Of a stretch of 64,000 nucleotides of DNA, positions 1 through 8,536 are shown one piece after another. Each line of letters begins with the position of its first letter. Position 1 is the first letter of the stretch. The DNA lies in the NCBI RefSeq assembly GCF_001425905.1, contig NZ_LMDY01000012.1, positions 1,734-65,733 of the forward strand, read 5' to 3'. The DNA comes from Methylibium sp. Root1272. Lineage in GTDB: Bacteria; Pseudomonadota; Gammaproteobacteria; Burkholderiales; Burkholderiaceae_C. The notes beneath the pieces were generated by a model. That model did no database searches. It was not told the DNA's origin and saw only the letters and a program-made list of their open reading frames with translations. The position numbers and the translations under genes were made by a program.

Positions 1-267
1 CACATCGACGCGCAGGTCTACAACATCAACCGCACGCTGATCTACGACCGCAAGGGCGAGCTGTGGAAGACCTTCACGATCGGCAAGTCGCACCCCGATC
101 ACCACCTGCCGGTCAACAAGGGCACCGGCATCGCGATCGACGACTCGTTCTCGGTGGTCGACGTGCAGGCCAAGCACTGCACCACCGGCCAGTTCAAGGG
201 CCAGGTCGATCCCAAGCTCAACCCGCCCAGCCTGTTCCAGGTGCAGAACCTGCGCGGAGGAGACTGA
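1..267 (+). CDS. C-terminal end of a DUF1329-like protein (5' truncated by the window)
   Basis: The frame is open from base 1 to a TGA at 265-267 and gives 88 residues of a protein whose start lies outside the window. The visible tail has the pattern IYDRKGELWKTF followed by a tyrosine-poor C-terminus ending NLRGGD. This resembles the C-terminus of DUF1329 outer-membrane/periplasmic proteins, but the match is by eye only. The stop is one base from the ATG of the SnoaL-like gene, so the two are probably co-transcribed. Function unknown. Confidence 0.55.
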   Translation, partial: HIDAQVYNINRTLIYDRKGELWKTFTIGKSHPDHHLPVNKGTGIAIDDSFSVVDVQAKHCTTGQFKGQVDPKLNPPSLFQVQNLRGGD

Positions 268-268
268 C

Positions 269-736
269 ATGACGGCACCCACCCTCAGCCGTGCGGCGAT
301 GGAGAAGGTGATCCGCACCTACTACGACGGCTGCAACGAGGCCGACGAGGCGAAGATGATCGCGTGCTTCGTGCCGGAGGCCGTGCACTACTTCCCGGCC
401 GGCATGTACGGCGGTGCCTTCCGCGGCGCCGCGCAGATCGCCCACCGCTGGCGGACGGCCGTGGAGACGCTGGGCTCCTACTGGACCATCGACGCGCTGG
501 TGATCGACGCCGAGACGGCCGAGGCGGCGATCGAGTGGACGCACTTCAAGACGAACCAGGACAAGGTGCTGCGCGGTGCCGAGTGCGTGGTGTTCGACCG
601 CGCCTCGGGGCTGATCCGCGAGATCCGCGCCTTCTATGCGTCGCCGCAGGCCGAGGGCATCGCCCGGCTCGAGCTGGGGGACTTCGACTACGCCGGGCGC
701 GGCTACCGGGTCACGTCGCCGCGCAAGCCGGCCTGA
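269..736 (+). CDS. SnoaL-like / NTF2-fold protein
   Basis: A 155-residue protein of the size and pattern of the SnoaL-like (NTF2 superfamily) fold: an N-terminal helix with YYDGCNEAD, then FVPEAVHYFPAG and a final strand VFDRASGLIREIRAFY. This fold forms small cone-shaped barrels that serve as isomerases, cyclases, hydratases or ligand binders, so the reaction cannot be told from sequence alone. The start is supported by GGAGGAG ending about 8 bases upstream and by the one-base spacing after the preceding stop. The neighbouring DUF1329-like gene suggests a catabolic operon cut by the window edge. Confidence 0.8.
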   Translation: MTAPTLSRAAMEKVIRTYYDGCNEADEAKMIACFVPEAVHYFPAGMYGGAFRGAAQIAHRWRTAVETLGSYWTIDALVIDAETAEAAIEWTHFKTNQDKVLRGAECVVFDRASGLIREIRAFYASPQAEGIARLELGDFDYAGRGYRVTSPRKPA

Positions 737-742
737 GCCGCC

Positions 743-1480
743 TCACGCCAGCCACTGGCTGGCCACCACCTGCACGCCCAGGCCGACGCTGAACAGCGCC
801 ACGACCACGCTGAGCGCGCGGTGGTAGCGGCCGAGGTGCGTGGCGGTCAGGCGCATCGGTAGCGCCACGGCCCAGGACAGCGCGGCCATGCCGGCCACCG
901 AGCCCAGGCCGAACAGCACGACGTAGAGCAGGCCGATCCAGGGGTCGCGCACCTGCTGCAGCGTCAGCAGCACTAGCGCGGCCGAGCCGGCCAGCCCGTG
1001 CACCATGCCGACCAGCAGCGCGCGCAGCGGCAGCGGGCGGTGTTCGTGCCGGTGCTGGCGGCGGTCGTGCGGCGTGGTGTCGTCGCGGTGCGAGTGCGCG
1101 TGGAAGTGCTGGGTGGCCGTGGGGATGTCGAGCGAGGCGGCGGCCTCGGCCGGTGCATGCGTGTGGGCGTGGAAGTGCACGCGCTCGCGCCACAGCCGAC
1201 GCAGCAGGTCCAGGCCCAGCAGCACCAGCATCACGCCGACGGCGCCTTCGAGGCCATGCACCCAGCGCTCCGACAGCACCACGCCGATCACCATCACCAT
1301 GCCGCCGAACAGCAGCAGCGTGACGGTGTGGCCCAGTCCCCAGAACACGCCCTGGCGGACGGCGCGGCGGGTGTCCTTCTCGCGCGTGACCAGCGTGGCC
1401 ACGGCGGCCAAGTGGTCGGCCTCCAGCGCATGCTGCATGCCGAACAGCAGGCCGAACAGGAGCACGGTGCCGGTGATCAT
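743..1480 (-). CDS. NicO-family nickel/cobalt-type membrane transporter
   Basis: A polytopic membrane protein of 245 residues starting MITGTVLLFGLLFG. It carries the motif HALEADH in the first helix, matching the HX4DH-type metal signature of the NicO (RcnA/NixA/UreH-like) family. A histidine-rich cytoplasmic loop in the middle (HFHAHTHA, HFHAHSHRDD, RRQHRHEHRP) is typical of metal-binding loops in this family. The ATG at 1480 was chosen because the frame upstream is low-complexity, arginine-rich and unlike a membrane protein. The substrate (Ni, Co, or another divalent metal) cannot be fixed; no urease or hydrogenase genes are near. Confidence 0.8.
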   Translation of the reverse strand: MITGTVLLFGLLFGMQHALEADHLAAVATLVTREKDTRRAVRQGVFWGLGHTVTLLLFGGMVMVIGVVLSERWVHGLEGAVGVMLVLLGLDLLRRLWRERVHFHAHTHAPAEAAASLDIPTATQHFHAHSHRDDTTPHDRRQHRHEHRPLPLRALLVGMVHGLAGSAALVLLTLQQVRDPWIGLLYVVLFGLGSVAGMAALSWAVALPMRLTATHLGRYHRALSVVVALFSVGLGVQVVASQWLA

Positions 1481-1580
1481 GAGGTGGGCAATCCGAGGGC
1501 GCAGAGGCTGCTGGGCGAAGTGGCTGCATTCTCGGCGATCGGCGCAGCGGGCTGCAGGCGCGGTGGAACGACGAATCCCT

Positions 1581-2885
1581 TCAATCCACCGGCCCGGTCG
1601 CGATGCCCAACGCGGCACCGACGGCCTCGATGCGCTGCCGCTGGATGGCCGTGCCGACAGCCGGCCCGCGCTCGCCGCGCGCTGCCGCCGCGGCGGCGAT
1701 CTGCGCCGTGTCGACGGCCCGGGCCGCAGCGAGCGCGGCCGCCAGCCGCGGCGACGGCGCATAGGGCGTGTCCTCGAAGCCGAGCCGGCCGCGCGCGTCG
1801 CATTCGCAGGCCAGCAGCACCTCGTCGAAACGCGCCGGCTTGCGAAAGGCGTCGCAGCGCTCGAGCAGGCGCACCAACGCGGCCGCGCCGAACTCGCCGC
1901 TGCGGTGCACGTTGCCGTGTTCGCGCGCCACCACGTCGGCGAGTTCGCGGCAGTCGGTCGGCACGCGCAGCCGCTCGTTCAGCGCCCGCAGCAGAGCCAC
2001 GCTGCGCTGCTCGTGGCCGATGTGGCGCGGCAACAGCTCGGCCGGGGTGTTGCCCTTGCCGAGGTCGTGGCCGAGGCAGGCATAGCGCACCGTCAACGGC
2101 GCGTCGAGCCGGGCACTCATGTCCAGCACCATCATCAGGTGCACGCCGGTGTCGACCTCGGGGTGGTGCTCGGCGCGCTGCGGCACGCCCCACAGCCGTG
2201 CGACCTCGGGCAGCAGCCGCTGCAGCGCGCCGCATTCGCGCAGCAGCTCGAACATGCGCGAAGGGCAGCGCTCCATCAGGCCGCGGGCGAGTTCCTGCCA
2301 CACGCGTTCGGGAACGAGGTGGTCGACCTCGCCGCTGTCGACCATGCCGCGCATCAGGGCCAGCGTCTCGGGCGCAACGGAGAAGCCGTCGAAGCGCGCC
2401 ACGAAGCGCGCGACCCGCAGGATGCGCACCGGGTCCTCGGCAAAGGCCGGCGACACATGACGCAGCACGCGGGCCGCGAGGTCGTGCTGTCCGCCGTAGG
2501 GGTCGATCAGCGTGCCGTCGGCGGCGCGGGCGATGGCGTTGATGGTCAGGTCGCGTCGCGCCAGGTCCTGTTCCAGCGTCACGTCCGGCGCGGCGTGGAA
2601 GCTGAAGCCGTGGTAGCCCGGCCGGGTCTTGCGTTCGGAGCGTGCGAGTGCGTACTCCTCATGCGTCTGCGGGTGCAGGAAGACGGGGAAGTCACGCCCG
2701 ACCGCCAGAAAGCCCGCATCGAGCATCGCTTGCGGCGTGCTGCCGACGACCACCCAGTCCCGGTCTCGAACGGCGATTCCCAGCAGTTCGTCGCGCACCG
2801 CACCACCGACAACGAAAACTTGAGCGTCTTGTGGCGCTGCCACGACGAAATGGACCCCTTGTTCGGGGGGTGGGCCTTGAGTCAC
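1581..2885 (-). CDS. cca: Multifunctional CCA tRNA nucleotidyltransferase
   Basis: Adds or repairs the 3' CCA of tRNAs. The N-terminal class II nucleotidyltransferase core shows VVGGAVRDELLG and RDRDWVVVG (the DxD-type metal site), followed by RRDLTINAIA and EDPVRILRVARF, all diagnostic of the Cca family. The C-terminal half has an HD phosphohydrolase-like domain (CLGHDLGKG, AREHGNVHRSGE), so this is the bifunctional type with phosphatase/phosphodiesterase activity. 434 residues from a GTG at 2885; the family usually starts only a few residues before VVGGAVRD, so an internal GTG about 20 codons later is also possible. Leftward of it lies the NicO-like transporter, 100 bases away. Confidence 0.95.
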   Translation of the reverse strand: MTQGPPPEQGVHFVVAAPQDAQVFVVGGAVRDELLGIAVRDRDWVVVGSTPQAMLDAGFLAVGRDFPVFLHPQTHEEYALARSERKTRPGYHGFSFHAAPDVTLEQDLARRDLTINAIARAADGTLIDPYGGQHDLAARVLRHVSPAFAEDPVRILRVARFVARFDGFSVAPETLALMRGMVDSGEVDHLVPERVWQELARGLMERCPSRMFELLRECGALQRLLPEVARLWGVPQRAEHHPEVDTGVHLMMVLDMSARLDAPLTVRYACLGHDLGKGNTPAELLPRHIGHEQRSVALLRALNERLRVPTDCRELADVVAREHGNVHRSGEFGAAALVRLLERCDAFRKPARFDEVLLACECDARGRLGFEDTPYAPSPRLAAALAAARAVDTAQIAAAAAARGERGPAVGTAIQRQRIEAVGAALGIATGPVD

Positions 2886-2993
2886 GGGGTACCGCTCAAA
2901 GGACAGGGCGCATACAAATGGACACAGCGAGATGCAGCCTCTCCGACGCCAAAAGCGTCACCGCTGCAAAAGCATCTTAAACAGGGAAATGTC

Positions 2994-3215
2994 ATGTTTA
3001 TCAAACCGCTACTGGCCGCCGTGGTGCTCGCAAGCGCTCTCGCACCGAGTTTCGCCGACCAGAAAGCTCAACCGGCGACCGCGGTCCAGCCGACCGAAAG
3101 CGAAGTCGCGCTGAGCGCCACCGCACCGGCTTCGGAGCCGAGCAACCTCGCGTTGATGCTGGCCGCCGTGGGCGTGCTCGGTTTCGTCGCACACCGCCGC
3201 GGCCGTCACCGCTGA
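2994..3215 (+). CDS. Tiny PEP-CTERM-like exported protein
   Basis: A 73-residue protein with two hydrophobic ends and almost nothing between. Residues 1-21 form a Sec signal peptide (FIKPLLAAVVLASALAPSFA). Residues 48-73 read SEPSNLALMLAAVG followed by LGFVAHRRGRHR: an EPS turn, one hydrophobic helix and a basic tail, the layout of a PEP-CTERM sorting signal recognised by exosortase. The canonical P of PEP is replaced by S. The mature segment would be only about 26 residues, rich in A, T, P and S. Start ATG follows an AGGGAA purine tract. A strong terminator follows the stop. Confidence 0.7.
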   Translation: MFIKPLLAAVVLASALAPSFADQKAQPATAVQPTESEVALSATAPASEPSNLALMLAAVGVLGFVAHRRGRHR

Positions 3216-3239
3216 GCGCGCGTCAGGCAGCGCAACGAC

Positions 3240-3259
3240 AACGGGCCTTCGGGCCCGTT
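3240..3259 (+). terminator. Intrinsic terminator with TTCG loop between convergent genes
   Basis: An 8-bp perfect stem (3240-3247 with 3252-3259) closed by a TTCG tetraloop, followed by TTTCTC on the plus strand. It lies between the stop of the PEP-CTERM-like gene and the stop of the convergent GST gene, so it can serve both, though the T-rich tail favours the plus strand. Confidence 0.75.
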
Positions 3260-3261
3260 TC

Positions 3262-3957
3262 TCATGGGGTGGCCGTCCGCGCCGTGCGGTACGGCTCCTC
3301 GAAGTCCAGGAACTCCTGTTCGGCCAGGGCCTCGGCCACCCAGGCCTGCATACCGGGCAGCGCGAACACCGCGTCGATGTAGGCCTCCACCTCCGGCGGC
3401 ACCGGCAGGCCATAGGTCCTCAGCCGGCTGCACACCGGCGCGAAATAGGCGTCGGCGATGGTGAAGCGGCCGAACAGCAGCGGACCGCCGTGCTCGCCCA
3501 GCAACTCTGACCACAGTTCGACGATGCGCCGCAGATCGGCCCTCACGCCGGGCTGCTCTCGCAGCAGGCGGGCGCCCACATCGGGCAGTGCGGCCTCGAC
3601 GTTCAGCGGGCAGTGGGTGCGCAGCGCACCGAAGCCGGCGTGCATTTCGGCGCAGACGCTGCGAGCGCGGGCGCGCGCCTTCGGATCGACCGGCCACAGG
3701 CCCGCCTGCGGAAACTTCTCGGCCAGGTACTCGGCGATCGCCAGTGTGTCCCAGACCACGAAGCCGTCGTCATCGATGAGCACCGGCACCTTGCCCGCCG
3801 GGGTGTGCCGGGCCAGCGCCTGCTGGAACTTCGAATCGGCCGCGAGGCTGTCGAAGCGGATCATCACTTCCTCGAAGGGAATGCCGGCCTGGCGCATCAG
3901 CACCCAGGGCCGCAGCGACCACGACGAATAGTTCTTGTTGCCGATCACGAGTTGCAT
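3262..3957 (-). CDS. Glutathione S-transferase family protein
   Basis: A 231-residue cytosolic GST. The N-terminal thioredoxin-fold domain begins MQLVIGNKNYSSWSLRPW, where the serine pair in NYSSWS aligns with the glutathione-activating position, and continues to GKVPVLIDD and the glutathione-binding DTLAIAEYLAE. The all-helical C-terminal domain follows, with FGRFTIADAYFAPV as its conserved N-capping box. Start ATG is preceded by AGGAGG four bases upstream. The NYSSWSLRPW start is typical of a proteobacterial GST subgroup of unknown substrate. It is transcribed towards the PEP-CTERM-like gene. Confidence 0.9.
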   Translation of the reverse strand: MQLVIGNKNYSSWSLRPWVLMRQAGIPFEEVMIRFDSLAADSKFQQALARHTPAGKVPVLIDDDGFVVWDTLAIAEYLAEKFPQAGLWPVDPKARARARSVCAEMHAGFGALRTHCPLNVEAALPDVGARLLREQPGVRADLRRIVELWSELLGEHGGPLLFGRFTIADAYFAPVCSRLRTYGLPVPPEVEAYIDAVFALPGMQAWVAEALAEQEFLDFEEPYRTARTATP

Positions 3958-4063
3958 GGGGCCTCCTGAGCGGTCGATGCTAGCGGGGCGCGACGCGCCC
4001 CGGATTGCATTCGGTGCATCGGATTGATGCGCGTTCCGGCGGCGCCCGGGCCGCACGAGCCGG

Positions 4064-5020
4064 TCAGTAGCGCCGTGCCAGCGCGCGCAGTCCGTCGAGC
4101 CGTGCCGGTCCGCGCCCGGGGCTCAGGTAGCTCGGCCCGATCGCCTCCAGCGCTGCCGGCGTGATGCCGAGCGCCTGCAGGCCGGGGAGGGTGCCGCTGG
4201 CGATGCTGGGCACACGCATCGACGCGAGGTTGTCGGCCGACATCAGCGGCACGCCGGGCGCCAGCCCCATCAGCGCGGCCTGGGCGCGGCCCAGCGCGTC
4301 GGACAGCGGCAGCACGGGCCGCTCGTGGCCCGACCAGCGGCCGGCGAGCCGCACCAGTTCGGCCAGCGTGTAGACGTGCGGGCCGACGCATTCCACGACC
4401 TCGGGCACCGGCGACGGCGACACCAGGCTGCGCACGATCGCCGCGGCCACGTCCTCGACCCACACCGGCTGGAACTTCGCGTCGGCGCCCGCCAGCGGCA
4501 TCAGCGGGAACACCGCCTGCAACTGCACGAACAGGTTCAGGAAGCGGTCGCCGGACCCGAAGATGACCGACGGCCGCAGCACCGTCAGATCGAGCCCGGC
4601 GGCGCGCAGCGCGGCTTCGCCGGCGGCCTTGGAGCGCAGGTAGTTCGAGGGCGCGTCGGCCGCGGCGCCTAGCGCGCTCACGTGCACCATGCGCCGCACG
4701 CCGGCCACCCTGCAGGCCCGCGCCAGCCGCTGTGGCAGCGTGACGTGCACGCGCTCGAACTCGGCGGCGCTGCCATGCAGGATCGCCACCAGGTTGATCA
4801 CCGCATCGCGGCCGAACAGCAGCCGTGTCAGCCGACCGTCGTCGCCGAGATCCGTCTCGACCAGTTCGACCGTCGGCAGCATTGCCAACCGCTTGGCGCG
4901 CTCGGCTCGACGGCTGGGCACCGTGAGGCGGGCACCCGCCGCACCGAAGTGCTCGACGAGCTTCTCGCACAAGGCGCTGCCGACGAAGCCGGTGCCGCCG
5001 AGGATCAGCAGGTTCTTCAT
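4064..5020 (-). CDS. NAD-binding epimerase-like protein (complex I NDUFA9 type)
   Basis: A 318-residue atypical short-chain dehydrogenase. The N-terminal Rossmann motif is LILGGTGFVGSALCEKL. There is a YLRSKAAGE segment in place of the usual YxxxK, and LRPSVIFGSGDRFLN as in the NDUFA9/YfcH-like NAD(P)-binding proteins common in Burkholderiales. A role in quinone or complex I biology is known only for eukaryotic relatives, so no reaction is assigned. It follows the lytic transglycosylase start-to-stop on the same strand only 10 bases downstream of a separate stop, and is likely its upstream operon partner. Confidence 0.8.
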   Translation of the reverse strand: MKNLLILGGTGFVGSALCEKLVEHFGAAGARLTVPSRRAERAKRLAMLPTVELVETDLGDDGRLTRLLFGRDAVINLVAILHGSAAEFERVHVTLPQRLARACRVAGVRRMVHVSALGAAADAPSNYLRSKAAGEAALRAAGLDLTVLRPSVIFGSGDRFLNLFVQLQAVFPLMPLAGADAKFQPVWVEDVAAAIVRSLVSPSPVPEVVECVGPHVYTLAELVRLAGRWSGHERPVLPLSDALGRAQAALMGLAPGVPLMSADNLASMRVPSIASGTLPGLQALGITPAALEAIGPSYLSPGRGPARLDGLRALARRY

Positions 5021-5030
5021 GGAGGGGCTT

Positions 5031-7067
5031 TCAGGGCAGATCGCGCTCGACCGGAATGGGGGCGCCGGCGTGCGGGCCGATCGCTGCGCCCAGCCGTGCG
5101 CGCAGCGACTGCGGTTGGCCGCTCAGCAGCGCGGCATAGTCGGTGGCGTTGGACAGCACCTTCTTCACGTAGTCGCGTGTCTCGGTGAACGGGATGTTCT
5201 CGGCCCAGGCCGCCGCGTCGAGCGACGGCCCCTCGCGCCACTTGCGCGGCCGGTTCGGGCCGGCGTTGTAGCCGGCCGCCGCCATGGCCTGCGAGCCATC
5301 GAAACTGTCGAGCACCATCTTCAGGTAGCCGGTGCCGAGCCGCAGGTTGGTGCCGTGCTCGGTGATGCGATCCTGGGTGTAGTCGATGCCGAGCTTGCGG
5401 GCGGTCCACTTGGCGGTGGCGGGCATCAGCTGCATCAGCCCCGAGGCGCCGACCGACGAGCGCGCGCTGGTGACGAAGCGCGACTCCTGGCGGATCAGGC
5501 CGTACACATAGGCCGGGTCCAGACCCGCCTCGCGCGAGCGCGCGACCACGTCGCTGCGGTAGGGCGTGGGGAAGCGCTGCGCCATGTCGACCTGCTCGCG
5601 GGTGCGCTCGCTGGTGTTGATGCAGCGGTCCCACACTTGGCGTTCGCAGGCCAGCTGCGCGGCGGCCAGCAGCTCGCGCTCGCCCATGCCGAACAGCGAG
5701 AAGTTCCATTCGCGCACGCCTTCGCTGCGCAGGTCGAGTTCGATCAGCAGCAGCGCGCGCTTCAGGCCGGGGTGCTGCGCCGCGGCGTTGCGCTCCTCGG
5801 GGGTGAGCGGCGCCGGTGCGGCGGGCAGGACCAGCGGTTGCCCGAGGTCTTCCATGGCCAGCTTGCCGTAGAAGTGCAGCGGGTTCGCGATCGTCGCAAG
5901 CAGCTCGCGCCCCTGCGCGCCCAGCGCGCCGCCTTCCTGGCTGCTGCCGGCCAGCGCCTGCAGCGCGCGGGCCTTCCAGTAGATCCACGCGGGCTCGCGC
6001 TGCTCGCTGGCGCTCATCGCGGTGACGGCCTGCATCACCTGCTGCCAGCGGCCCGCGCCGTTGTTGGCGCGCAGTGCAGCGCGCAGCTTCCACGCCAGCG
6101 TGTCGTCGGGCAGCGCCACGTCGACGCTGCCGGTGCGCGTCAGCTCGGCGCGCTGGAAGTGGTCGGACGCGCTGTCGCTGAGCTTGAGCGCCGCCTGCTT
6201 GCCGATGCTGGCCCAGACCCACGCAGACAGTTCGGCCGGCAGCCGCGCGGCCCAGCGGTCGTTCATCGCGGTGGCCGCCACGTCGGGGTCGTTCGCGGCG
6301 CTGCGGATCAGCGCCAGCGCGGTCAGCTCGCTCGCGGTGCGGCCCTGGGTCGCGGCCTTGCGCGTCAGGTAGCGCTGCGGGTTGTCGCTCAGTTCACCGA
6401 CCGCACTGGCCACGTCGTCGCCCAGCAGCGCGGCGGCCTGGCGCGCCATGCGCGGGCGGTTGGCCTCGACCGCCAGCCGCGTCTTGCGCCAGACGTCGTC
6501 GCGGTGGATCCGCTTGACCTCGAACAGCGTGCTGGCCAGCAACGCGCAGCCGTCGTCGGCGTCGCGCTGCGCCAGCCAGGCGCTGCGGGCCTCGTCCGTC
6601 ACGTCCTGGCCGTCGAGGTGACGCGTCAGCAGCGCATAGCAGCGCACCTCGCGGTCGTCGTCGAGCTTGAAGCGCGGGTACTCCGCGCGGAAGTTGCTCC
6701 AGTCGCGGCGGCGGCCCAGCTCGAGCAGCCAGTCGTTGCGCAGGCGGTCCTCGACATAGGTGCCGGGCCAGCGCGCATAGAAGGCATCGAGCTCGTCCTG
6801 CTGCGCTTCGGCGAGGCGGTTGCCGAGGTCCCAGTAGTCGGGCCACATCGCGAGCGGGTGGTTCGCGGCCAGCGCGGCAGCGCGCGTGGCGGCCAGGCGG
6901 GGCTTGTCGCGCTTGCGCAGTGCCTCGCGGGCTTCGAGAACGGTGTCGTTGGCGGTCTGCGCGGCGATCGGCGCAGAGGGCAAGGCCAGGGCCCCGGTGA
7001 TCGCGGCAAGGGCGACCGCGCGGAGCAAGGGGTGGCAGCGAAGGGGTGTCGGGGTCTGGGGGGTCAT
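5031..7067 (-). CDS. slt: Soluble lytic murein transglycosylase (Slt70-like)
   Basis: A periplasmic enzyme that cleaves peptidoglycan between MurNAc and GlcNAc with formation of 1,6-anhydro-MurNAc. 678 residues: a signal peptide (LLRAVALAAITGALALPSAP), a long alpha-superhelical region built of helical hairpins, and a C-terminal goose-lysozyme-like catalytic domain. That domain contains YGLIRQESRF (catalytic Glu in ES), GASGLMQLMPATA and AAGYNAGP. Length and order match E. coli Slt70. The ATG at 7067 was chosen because it directly begins the signal peptide. A LysR gene lies upstream on the same strand. Confidence 0.93.
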   Translation of the reverse strand: MTPQTPTPLRCHPLLRAVALAAITGALALPSAPIAAQTANDTVLEAREALRKRDKPRLAATRAAALAANHPLAMWPDYWDLGNRLAEAQQDELDAFYARWPGTYVEDRLRNDWLLELGRRRDWSNFRAEYPRFKLDDDREVRCYALLTRHLDGQDVTDEARSAWLAQRDADDGCALLASTLFEVKRIHRDDVWRKTRLAVEANRPRMARQAAALLGDDVASAVGELSDNPQRYLTRKAATQGRTASELTALALIRSAANDPDVAATAMNDRWAARLPAELSAWVWASIGKQAALKLSDSASDHFQRAELTRTGSVDVALPDDTLAWKLRAALRANNGAGRWQQVMQAVTAMSASEQREPAWIYWKARALQALAGSSQEGGALGAQGRELLATIANPLHFYGKLAMEDLGQPLVLPAAPAPLTPEERNAAAQHPGLKRALLLIELDLRSEGVREWNFSLFGMGERELLAAAQLACERQVWDRCINTSERTREQVDMAQRFPTPYRSDVVARSREAGLDPAYVYGLIRQESRFVTSARSSVGASGLMQLMPATAKWTARKLGIDYTQDRITEHGTNLRLGTGYLKMVLDSFDGSQAMAAAGYNAGPNRPRKWREGPSLDAAAWAENIPFTETRDYVKKVLSNATDYAALLSGQPQSLRARLGAAIGPHAGAPIPVERDLP

Positions 7068-7159
7068 GCCACGGAGGGAGCCGTCTCGATCGGCTTCGGT
7101 TCCGCTCGAATTTAACGCAGTCCCCTGAGCGTGCGTGTGGCGCGCTCCTGAGGACAGGG

Positions 7160-8125
7160 TCAATCGACCCCCGTCTCGCCGATGGCCTGGCGCGTCGATG
7201 CACCCTGCGCCTGCACCCAGCTCGCGAAGCGCTGGACCTCGGCGCGGTCGCGCTTGCCGCCGGCGATGATCAGCCAGTAGGCGTAGGGGCTGCGGGTTCG
7301 GAAGGCCGGCCCGAAAGGCTCGACCAGCTCGCCGCGCGCCAGCGATTCGTCGACCAGGGCCAGCCGGGCCAGCGCGATGCCCTGGCCGGCCAGCGCGGCC
7401 TGCACCTGCTGGTAGGTGAAATTCAGGTAGATCCAGCGACGTGGCTCCAGTGCGGGCAGCGCCTGCACCGCCAGCCAGTGACGCCAGCTGACGAACTGGG
7501 TGCTCGCCTGCAGGCTGTCTTCTTCCAGCAGCGTGTGCAGCGCCAGGTCGGCCGGCGTGCGCAATGGCGGCGCGGCGCCGCTGGCGGCCTGCTCCAGCAG
7601 GCGCGGGCTCACCACCGGCGTCAGCGTCTCGCCGAACAGCCGCAGCGCGCCGGCCGGGGCGCGCTGCGCGCTGCAGTAGCGGATCACGATCTCCACCTCG
7701 GGGTCGTCCAGGTCGGCCAGCCGGTCGTTCGCGTCGATGCGGATGTCGAGGTCGGGGTGGTCGCGCTGGTAGGCCTCGATGCGCGGCAGCAGCCACAGCG
7801 AGGCGAACGACGGGAAGGTGTTGAGGTTCACGCCGCGCCGGCCGCGCGCGCTGCGGATCTGGCGAACGCCGGCATCGAGCCGCTCCAGCGCCGGCGTCAC
7901 CGCGGCCAGCAACGCGACACCGTCGCCGGTGAGCGCGACGCTGCGCGTGCCGCGCGTGAACAGCGAGCTGCCCACCTCGTCCTCCAGCGACTGGATCTGG
8001 CGGCTGATGGCCGGTTGTGTGAGGTGCAGTTCCTCGGCCGCGGCGCGGAAGCTGAGGTGGCGCGCCACCGCCTCAAAGGCGCGGATCGGGCCGACGGCGA
8101 GCGGGCGCTGGCGCGAGGTATTCAT
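7160..8125 (-). CDS. LysR-family transcriptional regulator (GcvA-like)
   Basis: A 321-residue LTTR. Residues ~10-70 form the winged helix-turn-helix (AFEAVARHLSFRAAAEELHL, TQPAISRQIQSLEDEVG). The C-terminal co-inducer domain follows, with the GcvA-type pattern NLNTFPSFASLWLLPRI and a YLNFTYQQVQAALAGQG segment near the end. The gene is divergent from a DUF2917 gene, an arrangement repeated across Burkholderiales, so it may control that gene and itself. Inducer unknown. Confidence 0.9.
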   Translation of the reverse strand: MNTSRQRPLAVGPIRAFEAVARHLSFRAAAEELHLTQPAISRQIQSLEDEVGSSLFTRGTRSVALTGDGVALLAAVTPALERLDAGVRQIRSARGRRGVNLNTFPSFASLWLLPRIEAYQRDHPDLDIRIDANDRLADLDDPEVEIVIRYCSAQRAPAGALRLFGETLTPVVSPRLLEQAASGAAPPLRTPADLALHTLLEEDSLQASTQFVSWRHWLAVQALPALEPRRWIYLNFTYQQVQAALAGQGIALARLALVDESLARGELVEPFGPAFRTRSPYAYWLIIAGGKRDRAEVQRFASWVQAQGASTRQAIGETGVD

Positions 8126-8232
8126 GCGTTCAGATCATCAATGCGGGGCCGCGATCTCATTGGATCGACGATCGATTGTTCACGATGATATGACGCATGG
8201 ACTCGCAAATACAGGGTCCTTGGGAGCGCAAC
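8126..8232. promoter_or_regulatory. Divergent LysR/DUF2917 promoter region with CAATG-N14-CATTG repeat
   Basis: The 107 bases between the two divergent starts are clearly more AT-rich than their surroundings. They hold an inverted repeat CAATG (8139-8143) and CATTG (8158-8162), a plausible LTTR contact site. No experimental or alignment support is available. The GGAG at 8223-8226 serves the DUF2917 start. Confidence 0.35.
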
Positions 8233-8514
8233 ATGAGCATGCATCAATCGCAAGAATCGACCAGCCGGGCGGACCCCGTCTGGCGGCTCGGCAGCGGCCA
8301 GACGCTGCGTCTGCAGGCCACCCGCAACGCCCGCTGGCTGCGGCTGCGCGAAGGCCGGCTCTGGGTGACCGCCGAGGGTCGCCTCGGCGCCCAGACGCCG
8401 GAAGACTGGTGGCTCGCGGCCGGGCAGAGCCTGCGGCTGCCGGCCGGTACCGAGGTGCTGGCCGAGGGCTGGTCGGCGGCCAGCTTCGAGGTGCTGGAAG
8501 AGCCGGCGGCGTGA
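8233..8514 (+). CDS. DUF2917 domain protein
   Basis: A 93-residue protein with the DUF2917 pattern: WRLGSGQTLRLQAT, then RWLRLREGRLWVTAEG and EDWWLAAGQSLRLPAG, a short cupin-like beta fold. No enzyme motif or signal peptide is visible. The ATG at 8233 has GGAG six bases upstream; a further ATG at 8197 is less well placed. It is divergent from the GcvA-like LysR gene, the usual genomic partner of DUF2917. Function is not known; a small-molecule sensing or binding role is only a guess. Confidence 0.8.
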   Translation: MSMHQSQESTSRADPVWRLGSGQTLRLQATRNARWLRLREGRLWVTAEGRLGAQTPEDWWLAAGQSLRLPAGTEVLAEGWSAASFEVLEEPAA

Positions 8515-8536
8515 CGCGACCGGTGGCCGTGCCCGT

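Noticed and set aside
4689-7115. An 808-codon plus-strand open frame opposite the epimerase-like and slt genes
   Set aside because: Composition is that of an antisense shadow, and the minus-strand proteins under it have clear family motifs.
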